25,491 bases of DNA from a virus: positions 1 through 25,491 of the IMG/VR virus record IMGVR_UViG_3300013010_000062; one strand, given 5' to 3'. The translations under genes and the position numbers were made by a program. Of this stretch, positions 9,001 through 13,420 are shown in pieces. The notes below the pieces were generated by a model. The model worked only from the letters and a program-made list of their open reading frames with translations, was not told the origin of the DNA and did no database searches. Within the stretch, counting starts at the first letter, position 1; every line of letters begins with the position of its first letter.

Positions 9001-10620
9001 GTAGTCCCAAGTTTGTTCGGTTCTTATGTAAGCCTGTCCATCTGAGAGCGGGTAAATACGGACAGTATGCAACTGGTCTCTAGTTATATGCATACCGAAC
9101 TGTCTGCCAGCATGCGCTACCGATGCAAGCGTGGTGTTGTCACTGCTGCATGCGTTAAATGGTTTACTAGAGGCGAGCTTATCACCCTGAACAAGTGTCT
9201 GAGTTTGGGTGACACCACGATTAAGTGTTGTCAGTAATGTGCCGTTTTTATAAATCTGAGTACTATCTTGCTCAACAGCAAACACATAGTTCCCTGGCTC
9301 CATACAGATACGTTCACTGATCGAGCCTGACGCTTTTAGTGCGCGCTCCGCGTCTATGGATCGAGCTTTAGCAACAAGTGCGGAACTGCTAGATGCAGAA
9401 GAAGAGGTGGCGGCATCTGTTGCGGAAGACGCTGCTGCAATTACGTCCGCTGCAGTAGAAACTACATCAGCGCTGGTCAGCACGACATCGGCATTTGTAG
9501 CTGTCTTATCCAGGGCAGCCGCTGCTGCGTCTAAAGCAGTTTGAGTTGCATCTGCTGCAGTAGATATAACGTCGGCTGCCGTCGCTGCCACGTCTAGCGC
9601 GGTTTGCGCTGCGTCAGATGTTGTCGTAGCTGCATCAGCAGCTGTGCTAATTACATCAGCAGCTGCTGATGCTGCGTCTAAAGCAGTTTGAGTTGCATCA
9701 ACTGCCGCTGAATTTGCACTAGCCAAAGCTGCGGCTGCTTCAGATACAGCAGAACCCGCGCTCGCTGCAGTGTTAATTACATCTGCTGCTGTGGAGGCTG
9801 CGTCTGCGGCGCTCGATATGACATCTGCTGCAGTGCTCTGCACATCTGCCGCAGTTAAGACTGCGTCTTGTGCCGCCGCAGTTTGGCTAGCTAAAGCTGC
9901 TGCTGCGCTGGCTGCTGCTGCCGTGGTGTCACCATATGTAGTAATTAGATCGGCGATACCAGTTTCGGTATCTGTGATGCGACCACTTAGAACAGCGGAT
10001 AACTCTGAATTAGTAATTGCTCCAGCCAGCTCATCTAGTAAAACTGTTACGTTCGGAGATGTAGTTGCCAGTGTGCCTTGAGTCGCGTTGTAGTTGCCTA
10101 CCTCATTAGTCGTAGAGACGTGGCGAATCCAGTAGTAGAAACTCTGGTCACCGCCGACGTTATCAACGTAAGTAGGGCCTGATGTGATACCAACAAGAAT
10201 AGCGTCGCCCAATACATCAGAGTCGTGCCGCCATATTTCTGTCTGGCTATGCCCAAGATAAAGTGCTGCTGTCCAGCTAAGTAAGACTTTCTGATAGCCA
10301 CCAGTTGCGCTGAAATTTACTGGCGTGTCAGGAGTTCCAAAGGCATCGCTGCCACCACTTGGACCAGGCACTGCGCCCATGCCTAAGTTAAATGACGTGA
10401 TATTGTTAGGGTCGAACTTATTAGCTTTGAGCTCTTCCGCTAGACCACTATTGATCAACTCCCGTAAAGTAACCGCACGATCTCTGGGATCGCCACGTCG
10501 CCCGAGACGAATCTCAATTGCTTCGACAATACTATTTAAGTACTTCCTAGTAGCCGGATCTATAGAGGCTGGCGGCTGGCCAATGCCAGGTACTTTGGTA
10601 GGGGTCTTTTTTACTGTCAT
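1..10620 (-). CDS. Giant modular tail fibre / receptor-binding protein, lambda-J-like ends (partial, C-terminus beyond window)
   Basis: Reading in triplets on the minus strand from the ATG at 10620 to base 1, I find no stop codon: at least 3540 residues, still open at the edge. The ATG overlaps the stop of the upstream gene (ATGA). Residues 96-180 resemble the fibronectin III domain of lambda J-type tail proteins (for example EIWRH and FYYWIRHVS), followed by LDELAGAIT, like the segment after FN3 in J. Residues 256-409 are 22 heptads. The remainder alternates Ala/Ser/Thr-rich linkers with beta-rich modules: IV-a (9327-8332), I-a, II-a, I-b, III, I-c, II-b, II-c and IV-b (1209-127). The last residues (QASSIDGLKA at the edge) resemble the DUF1983-type C-terminal region of J proteins. 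Inferred role: a trimeric host-recognition fibre whose beta modules may bind surface glycans. The fibre class is fairly sure; the ligand is unknown. Confidence 0.85.
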   Translation of the reverse strand, partial: MTVKKTPTKVPGIGQPPASIDPATRKYLNSIVEAIEIRLGRRGDPRDRAVTLRELINSGLAEELKANKFDPNNITSFNLGMGAVPGPSGGSDAFGTPDTPVNFSATGGYQKVLLSWTAALYLGHSQTEIWRHDSDVLGDAILVGITSGPTYVDNVGGDQSFYYWIRHVSTTNEVGNYNATQGTLATTSPNVTVLLDELAGAITNSELSAVLSGRITDTETGIADLITTYGDTTAAAASAAAALASQTAAAQDAVLTAADVQSTAADVISSAADAASTAADVINTAASAGSAVSEAAAALASANSAAVDATQTALDAASAAADVISTAADAATTTSDAAQTALDVAATAADVISTAADATQTALDAAAAALDKTATNADVVLTSADVVSTAADVIAAASSATDAATSSSASSSSALVAKARSIDAERALKASGSISERICMEPGNYVFAVEQDSTQIYKNGTLLTTLNRGVTQTQTLVQGDKLASSKPFNACSSDNTTLASVAHAGRQFGMHITRDQLHTVRIYPLSDGQAYIRTEQTWDYGSMAGVTPVALTGGTMYSTTADVGSDGDGYLSVRTTCDALVYKHYASGYDHTILNPASERIIIDASHNESTVRMDENGTSSSATIVTSGSSGSLLSTSDLSEALFSGSIGDGDGSDCETHVPYEFLGDEYIVPNVTLSDFCVISPEDDLIVRVYDKDSTLLYTKTVTTAGDRGPEGVQDGTVGITETALSTDGPYYFSGNKPFYLRINLDADEDPVIGYRRDVKALAGNQAAVAATYYASEASASETAAGQEASAANSSAAAANTSAGAALVSENAAATSETNASGSASTASTQAGLATTAKNDAEAAETNAQASESAAASSESNAAGHASTASTQASLATTAKTDAETAETNAQASETNASVSESAAAASVITAAGHASTASTQAGLATTAKTDTDDLKDIVLEENAASGDIFFVNPESWMRGADHSILGDDKRTLGNTTNFTGSWLDYFKSDDPDFGYAYFPAKGLNESVGPRKVHPYTTDKVFLVRVVARVTDDGDTIGTGVRLSLGYNGYTETGGRITADPDQSNATINYTDQTVSDGIFTVAGFIGGTDYTDTQLEALDIVQNNAPSGQTLGRASVTTTGTNYPPSYIGFQLRTNHGGATDGRIAIRSIEVIDVTEAIKAEIQADAAAGSATSASVSESAAASSASTASGHASTASTQAGLATTAKDDAETAETNASASESAAAASVITAAGHASTASTEAGLATTAKTDAETAETNASASESAAAASVVTAAGHASTASQSSTLAASAQTAAEDARDGIVYQNFAFGGTIPTATKPIWVSQGSDISTSSAQAKFGSNSLKVVYNQSGSMDIFDSSKLDFFPEAVIGDKYTWGMWVYIDGSGTSTEAFGFAGDGGWATTNTSTRNQWVFLTDTGTMGNQAANTLGVKLEFRSAPLESNDVATYVDGIIIVKGEVDLTSVEVDDSAVQAAHNSADSAGAALTSSQSATASQTAAGNSAATALSEAALAAASASDASASEGAALISENNAATSESNAAGSQSSASSSSTLAVSAQAAAEAALAVAKVEIAAIGPSRVTPIVENWATQSHSTDLQSGDDRFVGTVALAESHFTTSDSVFGDAYNYNSETTNLTFGPRKAYPYGADKVYMVRVIYRVAVESTRPIYSYGTNTYIGATTRGGDGLTLIENSQPGQQTPNAADGELEFVMVFHGGDYATGSLDSLNIVDSNKTVQDNGVISGKILTSQGAGANGSDAPAEHIGFQLRQNASDASNGTLAVKSFEVFDITDVVLAELKAGEAAVSAAAALVSEGAATASESAAGQSASTASTQAGIATTKAGEASTSASQAATSESNASGHESAASSSETNAANSASDASDSEANALTYRNAAATSASNAAGSESAAATSEGISVAIQDRMNLVDGGVVNAGFEADQASTSIDTWPTGWDCEGQRFDAPRDIGVVDNVVNSTGDFASTKSFGTHVEDAGTTGHWLRLSKYFVAEAAQKFNVDMAVRLAGTVPAPYNRDPEWIDEDDVFIIYNWYDEDGALLSQAAVPSATSEYNQANSSWVSGSSLAPVQTWFDYVSDEGTAPANTAFVRIDLILIDDQPGNIGTDVLVNYATWAVGGNFRGYIDDVQFLSSNGSIVETNKANLEGAVSAAASQTSASNASASESAAGTSASTASTQAGVATTKAGEASTSAGAAATSASNAQGSANTATSQAALATTAKNDAETAETNAQASESAAATSESNAQGHSSTASSQATLAATAKSDTDDLKDAVLVETAANGEIQFVNPTSWQHTQQVNNLYSGDNRFAGDGNATPSFFIDNDAEFGSAYVPTLGLNESVSPRRVQPYSSDKVYLVRLIARVVNDGATIANGVRVTLGINGWKADGTRITSSPDLNNFQPVYVTKQVADGTFELSVFFGGSDYTDAELEAFDLVIENAPAGQGEGRAWAIIPPSTGTNHEPDLAYVNFQVRYNSSSLTDGQIALKTLEVIDVTESIKAEIKSDAAAISASAALVSEGAASASQSAAGNSATTSTQQAGIASTKAGDASGFASDASGFATTAQQSASTAAGSASTASTQAGLAATAKNDAESARDSMVLDNIVVDSRLANATLIGGWDTTIYERSTTQKYFGGHSLKSKSTIFGNPNPIFYRTDIPIISGEKFTWGAWVYKNFSANITLQFQQFGGWATGTVTSTNAWQFVTAQGTATSDVATNLEMDIRDHTGGTSRELFIDGLIIVRGHHDLTVVETSDRAATAEVLSEVSAAASLVSSGAASASATTAGDEAAISSQQAGIATTKAGEALTYRDQAAQSRSDASGFSASASQSSGLAVTAKDTAEAARDAIVYQNYAFDGTFPGGVKPQWTDQSSAYTTSTTFKKLGTHSLKILASNTGSTRIFKSYDLDSFPEIAIGDKFTWGMWVYIDGSGTTSEIFGFAGDGGWGTIGTAVRNSWVFLTTTGTAGAWAPVNGLRLEQRSAPIGSSTDNAIYVDGVIVVRGEVDLTSVEVDDSSVRSAHKSSVSASAALASAQSASASESDAGDFASTASTQAGIATTKAGEASSFASTASDSADDAEGFKNTASQASGVAAGHSSTAQGFASASNESAGAAATSATNAADSAEASAVDNRLLEARVNSPLNGHYANSEWYLYNINSAYVVSYFTGTDIRIQNMATGTWYDVKKNATRITNYPMDYLSGTSGIGPWRVSASGPIVCKHGNGHMGVPANFAGTLLGNIANRYQPVDIYLFSPDTEASVDVFASESYTGFNNTMTPNHTITVPAGGFYHWQQDVDWGSTQTGGNTSVLFRSDARVCGIWVPTGGDYMLMTPLTNGEAVGGVETDNLGGYPYYNDGATNTTLTTESDGSARYYVNDDPKFYFMQAATADGAGGDAEFAIPREGLSDYYIWPEPDISNFRMVAVEPGTVKVMQADGTVLYTEEFGASTSTTSPTFLSEGSNTGNTNIHTGIGPYTFVGTVPFHLVCQQAGDDDETTMLGARQSKLAESGAIKAAAVSLNTVSSAVDGQATTIGVQASSIDGLKA
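130..354 (-). repeat. Fibre type IV sub-module, C-terminal copy
   Basis: About 75 residues: TVKVMQADGTVLYTEEF, later GPYTFVGTVPFHLVC and an acidic AGDDETTMLGAR stretch. It parallels the segment at 8335-8556 in strand order and length. It belongs to module IV-b (1209-127), just before the DUF1983-like end. Confidence 0.5.
1564..2097 (-). repeat. Fibre module type II, copy c
   Basis: About 178 residues, the same length as copy a and very close to it: YQNYAFDGTFP, DKFTWGMWVYIDGSG, FGFAGDGGWGT, RNSWVFLT, LEQRSAPIGSS, YVDGVIVVRG and GEVDLTSVEVDDS. The tail of the module (1564-1650) is also clearly related to 6196-6290 at the DNA level. Confidence 0.75.
2341..2838 (-). repeat. Fibre module type II, copy b
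   Basis: About 166 residues, the shortest and most divergent family II copy: AESARDSMVLDN start, HSLKSKST, EKFTWGAWVYKNFS, FGGWATG, WQFVTAQGT and LFIDGLIIVRG end, followed by HHDLTVVET where copies a and c have EVDLTSVEV. It lies directly before copy c, separated only by an Ala/Ser linker (2340-2098). Confidence 0.7.
3094..3804 (-). repeat. Fibre module type I, copy c
   Basis: About 237 residues, closest to copy a: TDDLKDAVLVE lead-in, VNPTSW, SPRRVQPY followed by DKVYLVRLIARV, FGGSDYTDAELEAFD, and TLEVIDVTESIKAEI at the end. The preceding linker (3805-3970) also carries the LATTAK 42-residue unit, so linker and module appear to have been copied together. Confidence 0.75.
4190..4875 (-). repeat. 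Fibre module type III (single copy), CBM-like
   Basis: A roughly 228-residue module seen once, running from QDRMNLVDGGVVNAGFE to YIDDVQFLSSNGS. The NAGFE start, Trp-rich WPTGWDCEG segment, a long middle with FVRIDLILIDD, and a YIDDVQF final strand follow the plan of carbohydrate-binding beta-sandwich modules that open with an N.GFE motif and close with a .IDDV strand. It occupies the slot that family II modules take elsewhere in the array. Confidence 0.6.
5224..5925 (-). repeat. Fibre module type I, copy b
   Basis: Most divergent member of family I but same length (about 234 residues) and same landmarks: GDDRFVG, FGPRKAYPY followed by DKVYMVRVIYRV, a GGDYATG motif, then IGFQLRQN and a FEVFDITD ending. 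The start lacks the TDDLKD lead-in seen in copies a and c, having a KVEIAAIGPSR lead-in instead. Confidence 0.7.
6196..6729 (-). repeat. Fibre module type II, copy a
   Basis: About 178 residues from ARDGIVYQNFAF to GEVDLTSVEVDDS. Landmarks are KFGSNSLKV, DKYTWGMWVYIDGSG, FGFAGDGGWAT, NQWVFLT and YVDGIIIVKG. The arrangement of an early SLKV strand, W-rich central strands and a final YVDG.IIV strand resembles carbohydrate-binding jelly-roll modules. Copy c is the closest relative. Ligand unknown. Confidence 0.75.
6722..7110 (-). repeat. Fibre linker array 2: 42-residue tandem units
   Basis: Between modules I-a and II-a the six-heptad unit GLATTAK-DDAETAE-TNASASE (then three more heptads ending STASTEA) is repeated with a spacing of exactly 126 bp: the aligned motif is at 6861 and 6987. 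A partial third copy leads into module II-a. The unit is the same as in array 1, so the two arrays are related by duplication. Confidence 0.75.
7111..7815 (-). repeat. Fibre module type I, copy a
   Basis: About 235 residues running from TDDLKDIV to VTEAIKAEI. Landmarks shared with copies b and c are a GPRKVHPY-like motif followed by DKVFLVRVVARV, a GGTDYTD motif, and a late FQLRTN ... IAIRSIEVIDVTE stretch. It looks beta-rich (alternating hydrophobic strands with Gly/Asp/Asn turns), as in carbohydrate-binding beta-sandwich domains, but I recognise no named family. Confidence 0.75.
7822..8204 (-). repeat. Fibre linker array 1: 42- and 49-residue tandem units
   Basis: The linker before module I-a contains three copies of a unit centred on ASTASTQAGLATTAK. 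The matching t-run of the motif tttttgcagtagtagct lies at 7821, 7968 and 8094, giving spacings of 147 and 126 bp. The 147-bp copy carries one additional heptad (ETNAQAS-type), so the register is kept. Near-identity at the DNA level between copies suggests recent duplication or gene conversion. Confidence 0.75.
8335..8556 (-). repeat. Fibre type IV sub-module, N-terminal copy
   Basis: About 74 residues at the end of beta module IV-a (9327-8332): LIVRVYDKDSTLLYTK, a short collagen-like GDRGPEG, then GPYYFSGNKPFYLRI. It corresponds in order and length to the segment at 130-354, so the module array is bracketed by two related domains. Confidence 0.5.
9394..9855 (-). repeat. 22 uninterrupted heptads in the fibre
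   Basis: Within the giant fibre this 462-bp stretch divides into exactly 22 seven-residue units such as TAADVIS, TAADAAT and TALDAAA, with no skipped residue that I can see. Ala dominates, with small or beta-branched residues at recurring heptad positions and Asp at the fourth position of most units. This is the pattern expected of an alpha-helical trimeric coiled coil forming a rigid shaft after the FN3 domain. The coiled-coil reading is inference; the periodicity is seen directly. Alternative: an Ala-rich helical bundle. Confidence 0.8.
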
Positions 10621-12350
10621 GCGTTCTTGATCTCATCAATTGATTGAGCAATACAAAACGAATCTATTGGCCGCCGACCCGATACTTCGACTTGCCATTC
10701 TTTTGCTGTGACCGCCGGAAGTCTGCATATCGCTTCAGGGATCGTTACACTTCCGATCCCGCTTGGGGTGTAAGTCGTCAACGCATAGTCGCCGTCGGGC
10801 CTTTCGGTGAATTTCGTACTTATTATTAGAGTGCCGCCGGCCCACACGTTGACAACCACGCCGCCAGTGCCAGTGTTGGTAGTAAAGTCCACACCCACCC
10901 AAGACATTGATACAGGTCTGTCAGCAACGAAAACCTTTGATTTCCACTCTGCCTCAAGGTAAGCGGACGTATCACCTTGGAATTTGTAGATCTTGTTAGT
11001 GCTAATTGTGTAGAGGTTGCCATCTCGCGGGTCTTGATAACCGCCTTCGATTTCTGTTGAAGTCGAAATGTCTATAAGCGTGGTGTCTTCAGAACGCGGA
11101 TCGTATATCCAGCCCTGGTTTACGCCCCCCTGTGAGTAGAAGGCCACATAAGTCTCTTCGTACTTAAATGCTTTAACAGTTGTAGGGGAGAAATCAGCAT
11201 TCCACTGCTTAGGTGTGACAAGCCCTTCAGTTACGATTCGGGCTTCACCGCCGGATACAGCTACGAGCCCGTCAGGTCCTGCGTACAAAACGTACGAGCC
11301 CATGTCTACGACGCTGTCTTTGTTTACACACGCCTGCGCTATATCTAACTTAGAAGAAGACAGTGCAGATGGATCTGAACCCACTACAAAGTAAGTCGAA
11401 TCATTAGTGAGGCATACAAGTCCGCTACCAGTTGTAGCGATAGCGATTATCTCTTCATCTAAAGTTATCCGATAAGCAATCGGCCACGCGTGTGGCAAAT
11501 AAGACTCGCTGATACACAACCGTTTGCCGCTGAACCCCGCGAACATGCCATTGGCTAGTGCGGTTAAGCCCTGAAGAGGTCCACTAGGGTAGAGGGTACT
11601 ATTATCGTCAGGTGGGCCAATCCAAGTACCACTGGGTAGAACCTCACCTAGCTCATGCGAAGACAGCGTGTCTGTGAAAGTCGTGGCCGTAAAGTTAACT
11701 TCGCCGACGAACTGAAACGTGGTGTTAGTCGAACCAGAGTTCGATCGGTATATGCGTTTCTTAGCGCCTGTAGAGAAGAAGTAATCTCCGCTGGGTTGAT
11801 CTCCAGTAGGCATAGTGATGTCTACATCTTCAGCATCCGTAAGTTCGATTACTGCAGTCGGAGGACTCGGTGGCCCCTCTTCCCCGAGAGATGTAACAAA
11901 CGTATACACGTAAGAAACATCGTTCGGCGTTTGCGCTTCATCAGCAGTGCCTGTCTTGGTGCGCTGAAGTGGATTCGGAGGGGCTGGAACACCGAGCCTG
12001 TAACTTACGGCTGGGTAAGTGCTCCCGCTAATCATACTAGTCGCAGTACCAACTCGTGGGTAATCTTCGCCGCTCCAATACAATCGACCTTGTGTGTCGT
12101 CGGGTATCGGGCCTTCCACAACGCTGACGTTCGCGTCATCCCACTGAAACCAGTTATTGTTTTTGTCTAAATAAATCGACTTCCGTGCAGGACCAGTAAG
12201 GGTCTCTACAACGTTATTTGTATTGAGCAGGCCAACTTGCCCAGAAGCGAAATCAGCATTTTTCGCATGCACAGCAAATTCTTCAGCGAGAAGTTTAGGG
12301 CTAACCGCCGGCACCATACCTTTGAATTGCTGAACCTTGAAATACGCCAT
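10617..12350 (-). CDS. Tail nozzle-like / beta-propeller virion structural protein
   Basis: 577 residues, starting MAYFKVQQFKG. Its composition is beta-rich with many short hydrophobic strands and Gly/Asp/Ser turns. The centre (residues about 255-400) has the segment LPHAWPIAYRI, repeated blade-like strands such as GSGLVCLTNDSTYFV and MGSYVLYAGPDGLVAVSG, and WNADFSP. This layout is typical of podovirus tail proteins built on a beta-propeller, such as T7 gp12 or P22 gp10 nozzle proteins. An FN3-like segment (DVSYVYTFVTSLGEEGP, residues about 143-160) precedes the propeller. It comes after the lysis genes and directly before the fibre, with which it shares an ATGA overlap, suggesting translational coupling and that the fibre attaches to it. 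The assignment to the nozzle class is by pattern and position, so moderate; a plain tail structural protein is the alternative. Confidence 0.6.
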   Translation of the reverse strand: MAYFKVQQFKGMVPAVSPKLLAEEFAVHAKNADFASGQVGLLNTNNVVETLTGPARKSIYLDKNNNWFQWDDANVSVVEGPIPDDTQGRLYWSGEDYPRVGTATSMISGSTYPAVSYRLGVPAPPNPLQRTKTGTADEAQTPNDVSYVYTFVTSLGEEGPPSPPTAVIELTDAEDVDITMPTGDQPSGDYFFSTGAKKRIYRSNSGSTNTTFQFVGEVNFTATTFTDTLSSHELGEVLPSGTWIGPPDDNSTLYPSGPLQGLTALANGMFAGFSGKRLCISESYLPHAWPIAYRITLDEEIIAIATTGSGLVCLTNDSTYFVVGSDPSALSSSKLDIAQACVNKDSVVDMGSYVLYAGPDGLVAVSGGEARIVTEGLVTPKQWNADFSPTTVKAFKYEETYVAFYSQGGVNQGWIYDPRSEDTTLIDISTSTEIEGGYQDPRDGNLYTISTNKIYKFQGDTSAYLEAEWKSKVFVADRPVSMSWVGVDFTTNTGTGGVVVNVWAGGTLIISTKFTERPDGDYALTTYTPSGIGSVTIPEAICRLPAVTAKEWQVEVSGRRPIDSFCIAQSIDEIKNA

Positions 12351-12406
12351 AATCGTGAGCTCATCTTTTTACTATTATATTAGCTTAGCTAATAATGTGC
12401 CACTCC
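12351..12406 (-). promoter_or_regulatory. 56-nt gap with inverted repeat, TATAAT and orphan SD-like motif
   Basis: This is the largest non-coding gap in the left three quarters of the window. It holds a perfect inverted repeat with 7-nt arms and a 3-nt loop (12378-12394), a TATAAT on the minus strand at 12379-12374 overlapping it, and AAGGAG (12408-12403) running out of the endolysin stop codon with no ORF behind it. No good -35 box is seen at 16-17 nt. It may be a weak promoter, an operator-like site or an RNA hairpin upstream of the nozzle gene; none of these is established. Confidence 0.25.
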
Positions 12407-12757
12407 TTAATAACACCAAAGGACCGGTGTAGTCTTGCGGATATCGATGTGGATAAAGGTTTTTGCTACGCCAACAGACATACCCATAGCTAGCGCATGA
12501 TTAACAATCGCTCGTCGCTGGGCACCGCCGCTCACTGCTATGTCTGCGGCAATTCCCTGAGCGTGTGTGCCGGGCTTATCTTTGGCTTTCTCAATGCTGT
12601 GACCCTCTGGATCGCGATATCCCGAGGTCACGTGGAAGGGGAAACCGCAGGCCCCTCTGAGTTGGTCCAGGGCGTGGATGAAGCCTTCCTGCATACCGTT
12701 GCTTCCGGTTTCTTGGCAGTCGAAGTCTTCTATCTTGAAGTACTTAAAATCAGTCAT
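12407..12757 (-). CDS. Endolysin, M15-type zinc peptidase
   Basis: 116 residues when started at the ATG at 12757 (MTDFKYFKIEDFDC). That start lies 1 nt after the stop of the upstream gene, with an AGAG motif in front; a longer in-frame start at 12847 would overlap the upstream gene by about 90 nt and is unlikely. The protein shows the M15 peptidase plan: F-x-C near the start, SGYRDP (residues 45-50), the first metal-binding motif H65-x-x-G-x-x-x-D72, and the late H103-x-D105 in FIHIDIR. Known M15 phage enzymes cleave peptide bonds in peptidoglycan stem or cross-bridge peptides. There is no signal peptide, so release would depend on the holin encoded upstream. Length fits single-domain phage M15 lysins. 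Bond specificity cannot be read from the sequence. Confidence 0.85.
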   Translation of the reverse strand: MTDFKYFKIEDFDCQETGSNGMQEGFIHALDQLRGACGFPFHVTSGYRDPEGHSIEKAKDKPGTHAQGIAADIAVSGGAQRRAIVNHALAMGMSVGVAKTFIHIDIRKTTPVLWCY

Positions 12758-12758
12758 A

Positions 12759-13040
12759 TTAATCTCTAAACAAGTAAACGATATATCCGAGCCCCGCAGT
12801 CCATACTGACGCAAGCACCGCGCTGCCGAACTTAGCTGTATTGGCATTAGACGCAGCTAGTTCAGCTACCTCTTCTAATTTCTTTTCACTTTCATCTAGC
12901 CGGAACTCGTGACGCTTCAGCCGCGCATCCGCACCGACTAGCTTTTCTTCGACTCGTGCTACGTTAGTCAGCACCTCAGTCAACTTATCTATTTTTACTT
13001 CTAGTCGATCAAAGCGTCTGTTCGTTTCTGGGTCGTTCAC
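12759..13040 (-). CDS. Coiled-coil single-pass membrane protein of the lysis cassette (XhlA- or spanin-like)
   Basis: 93 residues. The start codon is GTG at 13040, overlapping the upstream TGA (GTGA), with GAGG about 7 nt before it. Residues about 8-62 are highly charged and heptad-like (RFDRLEVKIDKLTEVL, RLDESEKKLEEVAEL). Residues about 70-90 are a hydrophobic membrane segment (FGSAVLASVWTAGLGYIVYL) followed by FRD. A charged coiled coil with a C-terminal membrane anchor is the plan of XhlA-type hemolysin/holin-accessory proteins. An inner-membrane spanin usually has its anchor at the N-terminus, which makes XhlA-like more likely here. Position between the holin-like gene and the endolysin supports a lysis role. 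No partner outer-membrane lipoprotein is seen. Confidence 0.6.
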   Translation of the reverse strand: MNDPETNRRFDRLEVKIDKLTEVLTNVARVEEKLVGADARLKRHEFRLDESEKKLEEVAELAASNANTAKFGSAVLASVWTAGLGYIVYLFRD

Positions 13041-13420
13041 GACTTACCTCGCATCTTCATTATTTTGTCCGCGCCTTTCACGCCGAAGGACGCCGTCACC
13101 GCCACGTACAGCAAGTACGAAAGCCAGTCAGGAAGAAGCTCAAGAGTTGCGAGGCCGAATTGGACACGCTCTATAATCTCTACGTCGCCCGCCATCGCGC
13201 CATACATAATCGCAACCACAGGCGAGGTGAGCAAAATTACTAGGTACTCATCTTTCCACGAATTCGCTGAGGCGCCAGCCATCTTGCTTTCCCAGTCAGC
13301 ATCGTTGTTGATTGCTGTAATCTTACGCTGGTGGATAGCCTGCTTTTCTTGGGCCTTGTTACTTAGATAAGTCTTACCTAAATCTGCAACGGGTCCGAGT
13401 AATGCTGTAAATATGCTCAT
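13037..13420 (-). CDS. Putative holin
   Basis: 127 residues, ATG at 13420 overlapping the stop of the upstream large gene (ATGA), with AAGG in front. After an amphipathic N-terminal part there are two membrane segments, residues about 59-78 (YLVILLTSPVVAIMYGAMAG) and about 97-114 (PDWLSYLLYVAVTASFGV), and a basic tail ending KIMKMRGKS. The motif SWKDEYLVILLTSP followed by a second helix and a lysine-rich end is common in phage holins with two to three membrane helices. It is the first gene of the cassette holin / coiled-coil membrane protein / endolysin, which supports the call. Topology and timing cannot be read from sequence. Confidence 0.7.
   Translation of the reverse strand: MSIFTALLGPVADLGKTYLSNKAQEKQAIHQRKITAINNDADWESKMAGASANSWKDEYLVILLTSPVVAIMYGAMAGDVEIIERVQFGLATLELLPDWLSYLLYVAVTASFGVKGADKIMKMRGKS

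Noticed and set aside
1-10600. Many short plus-strand and minus-strand ORFs (60-170 codons) across the fibre region, some Ala/Ser-rich
   Set aside because: They lie antisense or out of frame to one stop-free frame with coherent protein domains and have no ribosome sites or recognisable domains; GC-rich Ala codons create open frames on the opposite strand.
12497-12769. Plus-strand 90-codon ORF opposite the endolysin
   Set aside because: Opposite strand to a gene with clear catalytic motifs; no ribosome site and no domain.
12758-12847. N-terminal extension of the endolysin (30 additional residues)
   Set aside because: The extension lies wholly within the upstream coiled-coil gene in another frame; the ATG at 12757 follows that gene's stop by 1 nt and begins the conserved part.
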